A DNA stretch of 64,000 nt from Archangium violaceum (lineage in GTDB: Bacteria; Myxococcota; Myxococcia; Myxococcales; Myxococcaceae): contig NZ_CP069396.1 in NCBI RefSeq assembly GCF_016887565.1, forward strand, positions 3,499,001 through 3,563,000, in the 5' to 3' direction. The notes below the pieces were generated by a model. It saw only the letters and a list, made by a program, of their open reading frames with translations. It made no database searches and was not told where the DNA came from. Numbering within the stretch: position 1 is the stretch's first letter; every line of letters begins with the position of its first letter. Positions 41,618-49,233 of this stretch are shown piece by piece. The position numbers and the translations under genes were made by a program.

Positions 41618-44308
41618 ATGGCGGGTGCACCACGACTCTTCGTCCCGGAGGTCATCCAGACGTCGGCCATGGATTGCGGTCCGGCGGCCCTCAAGGCCTT
41701 GCTCGGCGGCTTCGGAGTGTCGGTCAGTTATGGAAGGCTCCGAGAGGCCTGTCAGACCGATGTCGACGGCACCTCCATTGATACGCTCGAGGAGCTGGCC
41801 ACCAGGCTCGGGTTGGTGGCGGAGCAGGCCATGCTCCCTCGCGATCATCTGCTCCTCGCCGAGATCGCCGCGCTGCCGGCCATCGCCGTGGTGAGGCTCG
41901 CGAACGGCAACCTGCACTTCGTGGTGCTCTGGAGGAAGTGGGGCAACCTCGTTCAGATCATGGACCCGGCGTTGGGGCGGCGGTGGGTGCCCGTGGCCGA
42001 GCTGCTCGACCGGCTCTATGTGCACGCGATGTCCGTGTCGGCCAAGGCGTTCCGCGAGTGGGCCGGTACGGAAGAATTTCTCGTGGGTCTGCGCCGCGGG
42101 CTGTTGGCGCTCGTCGATGTGCCACTGGCGGAGCGGCTTGTCGCCGAGGCCCTCGGGGATTCCTCCTGGAAGCGCCTGGCCTGCCTGGATGCGACGGTGA
42201 GGTTGGTGCGGACGCTCGTGGAGGGGGGTGGCGTCCAGCGAGGCGAGCCGGCCGCGAGCTTCGTCGAACGACTCCTGCGCGAGGTGCTCACCGCCCTGGA
42301 GGAGGGACGCGCCGAGGAGCTCATTCCCCCCACCTATTGGACGGCGGTTGGGAGACCGGACGCCGAGGAGCTCACCTTGCGCGGAGTCGTGTGCGTCAAG
42401 GCCATGGGGCCGCGGAGCGAACGCGGAGACGATGAACCGCCGCTGCCGCCGGAGCTCGAGGCCGCCTTGCGCGAGGCCCCCACACGCCCCCTGCGTGAGC
42501 TCGTGGCCCTGTTGCGCCGTGATGGGGTGCTCACGCCCACGGTGCTCGCCGCGATTGGAGTGACCGCGGCGGTGGGTGGCTTTCTGGAGGTGCTGCTCCT
42601 GCGCGGTGTCCTGGAGGCGGGGCGCTATCTCACGACCCCGGAGCAGCGCATCGCCGGCGTCGTGACGCTGCTTGCCCTGCTGGGGGTGCTGTTCACGCTC
42701 GAACTGCCGCTCACCCTCGGGACGCTCCAGCTGGGGCGGCGGTTGGAGCTCCGCCTCCGGCTCGCGTTTCTCGACAAGATCCCCCGCCTGGGGGATCGCT
42801 ATTTCCGCAGCCGACTCGTCTCGGATATGGCGCAGCGCTGCCATGGCATCCACCTGGTGCGCACCGTGCCGAACCTGGCGATCCTCGTGTTGCGCGCTTC
42901 CGCCGAGCTGCTCGTGACGCTCGCGGGGCTGATCTGGTTGGCACCGCGAAGCGCGCCCCTGATCGTCCTGGCGGGTGGTCTGGCGCTCGCCATTCCCTTG
43001 CTCTCGCAGCGCTCATTGCTCGAAGCAGATCGTCGGCTGCGGGACTTCGACGGGGTTCTCTCGGGCTTCTACCTCGATGCCTTGCGTGGGGCCGTGGCGC
43101 TGCGGGCGCACCGCGCCGAGCTGACGCTGCGCCGGGCCCAGGAAGAGCCACTGCACGAGTTCGTCTCCGCGGCCCGCACGTTGCTGCGCCGTGGCATCAC
43201 CGCCGACACACTCTCCGCTCTCGGCACCACCGGAGGCGCGGTTGCGATTGTCTTGCATGCGCTCTCGCGGGAGCCACGGCCCGGGGTCGTCTTGCTGCTC
43301 GTCTACTGGGCGTTTGCCCTGACGACGCTGGGCCGGCAGATCGCGGACGGGTTGCGCCAGTACCCCGCCGCGTCGTCGCTCACCGGCCGCTTGATGGAGC
43401 CGCTGCTCGCTCCGGACGAGGTGGCCACTCCCGTCGGGTTGGTCACTCGGAGGCGGACGGAGCGGCCGGCGGAAGCGGCTCGGGGGGTCGCGTTCTCGAT
43501 GCGCCAGGTGGAGGTGAGAGCCGCGGGCCACACCCTCCTGAGAGGGATTGATGTGTCGGTTCGGCCTGGTGAGCATGTCGCCATCGTTGGCCCCTCGGGA
43601 GCCGGGAAATCGTCGCTGGTGGGACTCCTCCTGGGATGGCACCGGGTGGCCGGAGGCCGCATCGAGGTGGATGGGGAGCCCCTGGAGGGGGATGTCCTGT
43701 GTCGGCTGAGGCGGGAGACGGCATGGGTGGAGCCCGAGGTGGCGCTCTGGAACAGGTCCATGGTGGACAACCTCGCCTATGGCGTCGACGCGGGCGAGGC
43801 GCTGCCACGGGTGGGCCAGGTGCTGCACGCGGCCGACCTCATCGAACTGCTCGACACGCTGCCCCAGGGGCTTCAGACCCGTCTGGGAGAGGGTGGGGGC
43901 CTGTTGTCGGGCGGCGAGGGGCAGCGGGTGCGTCTGGGCCGTGCATTGCTCCGGCCGGGAGTTCGGCTGGTCATCTTCGACGAGCCGTTCCGGGGACTCG
44001 AGCGTGACCGCCGCACGGCGCTGCTGGCGCGGGCAAGACAGGGCTTCGCCGAGGCCACGCTGCTCTGCATCATGCATGACATCGCCGAGACGCTCTCGTT
44101 CGACCGCGTCCTGGTCATCCACGGAGGGCAACTGGTCGAGGATGGGGCGCCCCGGACGCTCGCCGCGCGTGAGGAGTCGCACTACCGCTCCTTGCTGGAG
44201 GAAGAGGCGGCGATGCGGTGCGCGCTGTCCGGGCGAGACGGGTGGAGGCGGCTCGTCCTGGAGCAAGGCGTGCTCTCCGAGCGGCCCGGACCGGGAGGGG
44301 AGGGGTGA
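41618..44308 (+). CDS. C39 peptidase - ABC exporter (peptidase/permease/ATPase)
   Basis: 896-residue bacteriocin-type exporter. C39 domain (1-135) with the full catalytic set: Q14, C20 in QTSAMDCGPAAL, H100 in GNLHFVVLW and D116 in QIMDPALG, so double-Gly leader cleavage should work. A helical region of about 150 residues follows, then the TM domain (about 300-560) and the ATPase: Walker A GPSGAGKSS, signature LSGGEGQRVRLG, Walker B VRLVIFDEP, and His in CIMHDIAE. The layout resembles the NHLM bacteriocin peptidase/permease, with an extra spacer between peptidase and membrane domains. Flanked by HlyD and a second ABC gene, with a GTGA overlap at its 3' end. Confidence 0.92.
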   Translation: MAGAPRLFVPEVIQTSAMDCGPAALKALLGGFGVSVSYGRLREACQTDVDGTSIDTLEELATRLGLVAEQAMLPRDHLLLAEIAALPAIAVVRLANGNLHFVVLWRKWGNLVQIMDPALGRRWVPVAELLDRLYVHAMSVSAKAFREWAGTEEFLVGLRRGLLALVDVPLAERLVAEALGDSSWKRLACLDATVRLVRTLVEGGGVQRGEPAASFVERLLREVLTALEEGRAEELIPPTYWTAVGRPDAEELTLRGVVCVKAMGPRSERGDDEPPLPPELEAALREAPTRPLRELVALLRRDGVLTPTVLAAIGVTAAVGGFLEVLLLRGVLEAGRYLTTPEQRIAGVVTLLALLGVLFTLELPLTLGTLQLGRRLELRLRLAFLDKIPRLGDRYFRSRLVSDMAQRCHGIHLVRTVPNLAILVLRASAELLVTLAGLIWLAPRSAPLIVLAGGLALAIPLLSQRSLLEADRRLRDFDGVLSGFYLDALRGAVALRAHRAELTLRRAQEEPLHEFVSAARTLLRRGITADTLSALGTTGGAVAIVLHALSREPRPGVVLLLVYWAFALTTLGRQIADGLRQYPAASSLTGRLMEPLLAPDEVATPVGLVTRRRTERPAEAARGVAFSMRQVEVRAAGHTLLRGIDVSVRPGEHVAIVGPSGAGKSSLVGLLLGWHRVAGGRIEVDGEPLEGDVLCRLRRETAWVEPEVALWNRSMVDNLAYGVDAGEALPRVGQVLHAADLIELLDTLPQGLQTRLGEGGGLLSGGEGQRVRLGRALLRPGVRLVIFDEPFRGLERDRRTALLARARQGFAEATLLCIMHDIAETLSFDRVLVIHGGQLVEDGAPRTLAAREESHYRSLLEEEAAMRCALSGRDGWRRLVLEQGVLSERPGPGGEG

Positions 44309-46449
44309 CGCTCATGGCGAGCGCGAAGACGCTGGATGCGGTGGCCTGGCCGCTCGAGCGCGCAGGGGAGGCCATGGAGGCCCTGGCGCGTGCGGCGCGA
44401 TTGCCGCTCCCCAATCCACTCCCGGTCCTCTCGCACGCGATACCCGCGGACCCGAGCCGTGTGGGAGAGTGGCTGGACTCGGTGGCGCATGCGCTGGGGC
44501 TCGAGCTGGCGCCGCTCTACACGCGCCACGGTGAAGTCGAGATTGCCCTCGGCCGCGCGGTCCCAGCTCTCGTGGAGATGACGACTGCCCGGGGGCCCGC
44601 GGTGATTGCTCTGGCTCGTCTGTCTTCCTCGGGGCGGACCGCGCGGATCATCGCGCCTGATGAGACGCAACACGAAGTTCCCTTGTCCTCGCTGACCGTC
44701 GCCGCCCAGGCGCGTGTCGAGTGGCACCAGGGGCCCGTGACGGATCGTTTCCTGGATCGGGCTGGACTCCGGGAGCCCCAGCGGACCCTGGCCCGGCGGG
44801 CGTTGCTGGGGGCCCAGCTGGCCAATACACATCTCTTCGCCGCGCGTGGGCTGCGGCTGCCACCTGGAGCCCGTCCGGTCAATCACCTGCGAGCGCTGCG
44901 AGTCCGACGGCGGTTGCTCATGCTCCTCCTGCTGCAGGTCGCCCTCCAGGGGTGTCTGCTCTCCAGTTGGTGGTTGATCGGACGGGGAGCGTTCGAGGGG
45001 CAGCTCGATCGGGGCTGGCTCTGGGCCTGGGCCCTCATGGCGTTGACGATGGTGCCGCTCCAGGCGGCACTGGCGTGGTCCCAGGGGTCCCTGGCGATGG
45101 AGCTCTCAGCGCTGCTGCGCAAGCAACTGCTGGCGGGGGCGCTCGCGCTGCCCGTGGACGAGGCGCGCCGCGGTGGAATTGGCGAGTACGTCGGGAGGAC
45201 TTTCGAGAGCGCGGGGATGGAGCAGATGGCGCTGACGGGCAGCTTCACCAGCCTGCTGGCGGTGATCGATCTGGTGCTGGCCGCGAGCGTGATGGTGACG
45301 GGCCCCGCACGTTGGTACGGGCTGGCGGCACTGGGGGGGTTCTGTTTCGTGTTGGCGGTGCTCGTCGCGCGCCAGTCGCTCCTCTTTCGCGCGTGGACGG
45401 AGGCGCGTGTCGTCATGACACATGCGCTCATCGAGCGCATGATCGGCCACCGGACGCGGCTCGCGCAGGAACAGCCGGAGAGATGGCACCAGGAGGAGGA
45501 CCACGAGCTGGCTCACTACGCCGAGGCCTCCGCGCGGTGGGACGCGGCGTCGGCGCGGGTGTTGACCCTCGCCCGGCGGGGGTTCCTCCCGGTGGCGATC
45601 CTCGCGACGCTCCCAGGGGTGTTCGCGGGCGCCTCGACCGCGAGGATCGCGGTGGGGGTAGGGGCCGCGCTCCTGGCGACGCGGGCCCTGGGGTCGCTGA
45701 CCGTCGGGGCTCTGGCCCTCATCGGTGCGCGCGTGTTGTTTCGCGGCGTTCGTCCCATCCTGGAGGCCACGATGCGAGGGACAGGTGGAGCCCCCAGGAC
45801 GTCCCCCCTGCCTCCAGACGTGCCGCCCCCGAAGTCCCAGGCCTTGCTCGAGGTGCGTGAGCTCGTCTTCCGCCATGAGGGGGCTCCACGAGCGGTGCTC
45901 GAAGGGGCTTCGCTGGTCGTGCGCGCTGGCGAGCGCGTGCTTCTGGAGGGGCCCTCTGGCTCGGGCAAGTCGACATTCGCTTCCATCCTCACGGGGCTGC
46001 GGGTCCAGGGCTCGGGGCTGTTGTTGCTGGGGGGCCTGGACCTGGCGACCTGGACGATGGCGGGGTGGGGCGCGCAGATCGCGAGTGCCCCTCAGTTCCA
46101 CGAGAACCACGTGGTGTCCGGCACGCTGGCGATGAACCTGCTGTTGGGACGTGCCTGGCCGCCCAGCAACGAGGATCTGAACAGCGCGAGGGCGCTCTGT
46201 GAGGAGCTTGGGTTGGGGGAGTTGCTGACACGGATGCCAGCCGGGTTGATGCAGGTGGTCGGAGAGAGTGGTTGGCAGCTCTCGCATGGAGAGCAGAGCC
46301 GTGTCTTCGTGGCGCGGGCCCTGTTGCAGAGGGCCAGTGTCGTGGTGCTCGACGAGGCTTTCGGGGCGCTGGATCCCATCACGATGCGCAAGGTGATGGC
46401 GTGCGTCGAGGCTCGTGCACCGACGCTCATCGTCATCGCGCATCCCTGA
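44305..46449 (+). CDS. Second ABC exporter permease/ATPase without peptidase
   Basis: About 714 residues. The N-terminal 130 residues are a small domain of the type seen in the second NHLM ABC protein; the TM part spans about 210-480 (LLMLLLLQVALQGCLLSSWWL and following helices), then the ATPase: Walker A GPSGSGKST, signature LSHGEQSRVFVARAL (LSHGE in place of LSGGQ), Walker B VVVLDEAFGALD. The protein stops at VIAHP, immediately after the H-loop His, lacking the usual C-terminal 25-30 residues. The GTG at 44305 overlaps the previous stop (GTGA) with GGGAGGGGAGG upstream; ATG at 44314 is an alternative. Probably a heteromeric partner of the C39-ABC protein. Confidence 0.85.
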   Translation: MTLMASAKTLDAVAWPLERAGEAMEALARAARLPLPNPLPVLSHAIPADPSRVGEWLDSVAHALGLELAPLYTRHGEVEIALGRAVPALVEMTTARGPAVIALARLSSSGRTARIIAPDETQHEVPLSSLTVAAQARVEWHQGPVTDRFLDRAGLREPQRTLARRALLGAQLANTHLFAARGLRLPPGARPVNHLRALRVRRRLLMLLLLQVALQGCLLSSWWLIGRGAFEGQLDRGWLWAWALMALTMVPLQAALAWSQGSLAMELSALLRKQLLAGALALPVDEARRGGIGEYVGRTFESAGMEQMALTGSFTSLLAVIDLVLAASVMVTGPARWYGLAALGGFCFVLAVLVARQSLLFRAWTEARVVMTHALIERMIGHRTRLAQEQPERWHQEEDHELAHYAEASARWDAASARVLTLARRGFLPVAILATLPGVFAGASTARIAVGVGAALLATRALGSLTVGALALIGARVLFRGVRPILEATMRGTGGAPRTSPLPPDVPPPKSQALLEVRELVFRHEGAPRAVLEGASLVVRAGERVLLEGPSGSGKSTFASILTGLRVQGSGLLLLGGLDLATWTMAGWGAQIASAPQFHENHVVSGTLAMNLLLGRAWPPSNEDLNSARALCEELGLGELLTRMPAGLMQVVGESGWQLSHGEQSRVFVARALLQRASVVVLDEAFGALDPITMRKVMACVEARAPTLIVIAHP

Positions 46450-46558
46450 GGGATGGGGATGCCGGGGCCTTCCCGGCCGGCTGCCGGGCAGTGGACCGAG
46501 CACCCGAGGGCGCAATCTCGCTGTAGGCGTCGGACCGGCCTGTTACAAGCTCAGTTCC

Positions 46559-47122
46559 GTGGACGAGGCCGAACGAGCACAGGAACGGAAGCCGAAGGGG
46601 GCGCAGAAGCGACCCCGGAAGGTGTCTCCGCGCTATCTGGAGAATGCCGCGCTTCATTACCTGAAGCGGTATGCGGCGTCAGTGAGCCAGCTCAAGCGCG
46701 TGCTCATCCGCAGGGTGGATCGCTCCGTCCGCGTCCACGGCGGGGAGCGCGCCGAGGCACTCGGTTGGGTGGATGCGCTCGTGGACAAGCTCATCCGCAA
46801 CGGGCTCATCAACGACAGTGCCTACGCCGGGATGAAGGCGCATGCGCTGCGCGCCTCGGGCCGCAGCTCCAGGGTGATTGCCCAGAAGCTGCGGATGAAG
46901 GGCGTCTCCGCGGAGCTCGCCCAGCAGAAGCTCGCCGAGGTCACGGCGGAGCTCTCCGAGGAGGATGCCGCCCGCATCTGGGCGCGCAAGAAACGCCTCG
47001 GGCCCTTCCGGCGCGATGCGCGGACCCGGGAGGAGAACCGACAGCGGGACCTCGCGGCGCTGGCGAGGGCCGGCTTCTCCTTCGGGATCGCGAAGAAGAT
47101 CATCGACGCCGCGCCCGAGTAG
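46559..47122 (+). CDS. recX: RecX family regulatory protein
   Basis: 187-residue RecX-like protein, a modulator that caps RecA filaments. Three-helix repeats are visible: NAALHYLKRYAASVSQLKRVLIRR, VDALVDKLIRNGLINDSAYAGMKAHALRASGRSSRVIAQKL-type segment, and a C-terminal repeat with AGFSFGIAKKII. The N terminus is a basic Lys/Arg/Gln stretch. I take the GTG at 46559 as start because the upstream in-frame extension to 46415 runs into the ABC gene and carries no family features. recA is not adjacent. It follows the exporter by 109 bp and is probably separate from it. Confidence 0.82.
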   Translation: MDEAERAQERKPKGAQKRPRKVSPRYLENAALHYLKRYAASVSQLKRVLIRRVDRSVRVHGGERAEALGWVDALVDKLIRNGLINDSAYAGMKAHALRASGRSSRVIAQKLRMKGVSAELAQQKLAEVTAELSEEDAARIWARKKRLGPFRRDARTREENRQRDLAALARAGFSFGIAKKIIDAAPE

Positions 47123-47140
47123 CTGGGCTTCGTTCACCAC

Positions 47141-47187
47141 GAAAAAAGCCGGGCCCCGCTTCCCAGGGAGGGAAGGGGAGCCCGGCT
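47141..47187 (-). terminator. Rho-independent terminator of the surface-protein operon
   Basis: Stem AGCCGGGC/GCCCGGCT extended by an imperfect CCGCTTCC/GGAAGGGG helix; on the minus strand it is followed by TTTTTT. It lies just past the stop of the MYXO-CTERM protein gene (47209), with recX converging from the other side, and may work on both strands. Confidence 0.85.
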
Positions 47188-47208
47188 CGAATCACGGCCT
47201 GTGCGCCC

Positions 47209-49215
47209 TTAGTTGCGGCGCCGACGGCGGGCCAGCGCGGCGAACGCGCCCAGGCCCATCAGGACCAGCGAGGCGTCCGCCCCCGTGGCCGAGCACCCGT
47301 AACCACTGCCCAGGAGGGAGAGATCCGCTTCGGTGACACGGAAGGTCCGGGTGGCCGGGGTGTCGTCCACGTTGCCCGCTGCATCCCGGGCTCGCACCTC
47401 CAGGGTGTGTGCTCCCACGGCCAGGGCGGCGAAGGTGACAGGCGAGGGGCACGCGCTGAAGGAGGCGGCTCCATCCAGGCGGCACTCGTAGGTCACGTTC
47501 GTCTCGTTCGAGCTGAACCCGAAGGTCGCGTTCACCTCCCGGGTGAAGCCCGAGGGGCCCGAGACGATCTCGGTGTCCGGCAGTGTGGTGTCCACGGTGA
47601 AGGTGTTGACCGTGCTCCTGAGGCTCCGAAGCGCCTCGAGCTCCGCGACGGCCTGCACCGTGTGGTTGCCATCGGCCAGGTCCGCGGTCGGGGTGAGGGA
47701 GTAGTTGCCGGAGGCGTCGGACATCGTCCGGCCGAGCTCGTTCCCATCGAGGTAGATGATCACCTCGGCGTTGGGCGTGGCCGTGCCCGTGATGGGGGGG
47801 CGACGGTTGTTGGTGATGCTGCCGTTGGCCGGCGTGATCACCGTGGGGGGCGTCGGCACGATCAACCCGCCCGGCAGCACGGTGGAGGTGCCGTCGCCGC
47901 CCTGCTTGGCTCCGTAGGGGCCCCCATCGGGTGCCGAGGAGTCCAACTGACTGCCAGGCGTGGCGCCGGTGAGGATGATGAGGCAGGCGCCTCCCGGCGC
48001 GGCCTGGAACAACACCCGTCCACCACCACCGCCGCCACCCGGGCCCACTCGCGCGGCGTTCACACTTCCACCGATACCTCCGGTGGCGAGAACCGAACCG
48101 CACGTGGCCGTCCTGACGAAGCGCAGGTAGATGGAACCACCCGCGCCGCCACCACTGCCTCCATCCGAGACCGAGGTACCGCCCAGGCCTCCGGCGGCGC
48201 TGATGCCCCCGCTCCCCGTGAGCTGGTCCGCCCGGATGAAGATGGCGCCACCTCCACGTCCTCCCGCGTTCCCCGTGCCCGAGGCGCCATGACCGGCGCC
48301 GCCGCCACCGCCGAACGTGAGGTGGGTCAGCGCCGAGTAGGTGAGCGCCGCGCCTCCCAACCCGCCCACTTCCCGGCCATTGTCGGTGGCGAACTCCGAG
48401 CGCCCTCCCTGACCGCCCACCCCGCCATTGCCACCGCCTCCGCCGCCCGACTTGCGGCAGACGCCGCCGCCCGCGCCATTGGCCACGTTGCCGCGCCCGG
48501 TCTGCGTGAGGCCGTAACGCGAAGACGCGATTCCCTCACCCTTCTGTCCTCCCTCGGGGGCCGGCGTCTCCAGGTCCGAGCAGGCGGTCTCGAAGACGTC
48601 GTTGTTGACGTACTGACCCCCGCGAAACCCGATGAAGCTGGCGTCGATCTGCCCGTTGTTGATCACCGAGCCGGTGGCCAGGAACGCGACGATACCGCCC
48701 TCCGTCCCGCTCCAGGGCGTGGCCGTGATGGTCCGGCCGGAGGGAATGGTGACGTTGGTGTACTCGGGCACCCGGATGACCTGGGTCACGTTCGCCGCGT
48801 ACGCGTAGACGAGCGGCGCCGTCAGCTCCAGCGTCGAGGGCGTCACCGTGGAAACCCGGGCCAATTCCCAACGGCCCACCGGGTCATTGGTGAGGTCGAT
48901 GGGGGTCTGCGCTCCCGAGGCGGGAACGGGCTGGATGCCGGTCGTCTGGTACACCATCACCAGATCGCCGGCCGCGAAGCATGAGCTATCTCCGGCACAC
49001 GGTCCGACCGTGATGGAGCTGTTCCCCACCGCCAGCGCCGCCGTCACCTGGGCGTAGCTGTTGATGATGGTGGTGCCGCTCCCCGACAACGCGAGCGGTC
49101 CATTGCGCCCCGTGCCCACCCCGAACGTGTCGTGTTCGGCCCGGGCCGTCATCGACCCGAGGGCCAGCACGCACAGCGCGGCCGCGAGCCACTTCTTCAT
49201 GAATGGAGTTTTCAT
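47209..49215 (-). CDS. Gly-rich, Ig-like surface protein with MYXO-CTERM sorting signal
   Basis: 668-residue exported protein. Signal peptide MKKWLAAALCVLALGSMTARA; a region to about 240 with beta-helix-like character; a strongly Gly-rich segment (about 255-415, many GGGGGG and GGxGG); an Ig-like domain (TPPTVITPANGSITNNRRP..., about 450-540); a second beta-sandwich with FSSNETNVTYECRLDG (about 555-630); and the MYXO-CTERM tail GYGCSATGADASLVLMGLG followed by RRRRRN, the myxobacterial surface-sorting signal cut at the Gly-Cys site. It resembles proteins annotated as gliding-motility AgmC, but I am not certain of that. It starts 18 bp after the OmpA-type gene, so both act together in the envelope. 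Confidence 0.82.
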   Translation of the reverse strand: MKTPFMKKWLAAALCVLALGSMTARAEHDTFGVGTGRNGPLALSGSGTTIINSYAQVTAALAVGNSSITVGPCAGDSSCFAAGDLVMVYQTTGIQPVPASGAQTPIDLTNDPVGRWELARVSTVTPSTLELTAPLVYAYAANVTQVIRVPEYTNVTIPSGRTITATPWSGTEGGIVAFLATGSVINNGQIDASFIGFRGGQYVNNDVFETACSDLETPAPEGGQKGEGIASSRYGLTQTGRGNVANGAGGGVCRKSGGGGGGNGGVGGQGGRSEFATDNGREVGGLGGAALTYSALTHLTFGGGGGAGHGASGTGNAGGRGGGAIFIRADQLTGSGGISAAGGLGGTSVSDGGSGGGAGGSIYLRFVRTATCGSVLATGGIGGSVNAARVGPGGGGGGGRVLFQAAPGGACLIILTGATPGSQLDSSAPDGGPYGAKQGGDGTSTVLPGGLIVPTPPTVITPANGSITNNRRPPITGTATPNAEVIIYLDGNELGRTMSDASGNYSLTPTADLADGNHTVQAVAELEALRSLRSTVNTFTVDTTLPDTEIVSGPSGFTREVNATFGFSSNETNVTYECRLDGAASFSACPSPVTFAALAVGAHTLEVRARDAAGNVDDTPATRTFRVTEADLSLLGSGYGCSATGADASLVLMGLGAFAALARRRRRN

Positions 49216-49233
49216 GGCCTTTGCTTCCTTCGG

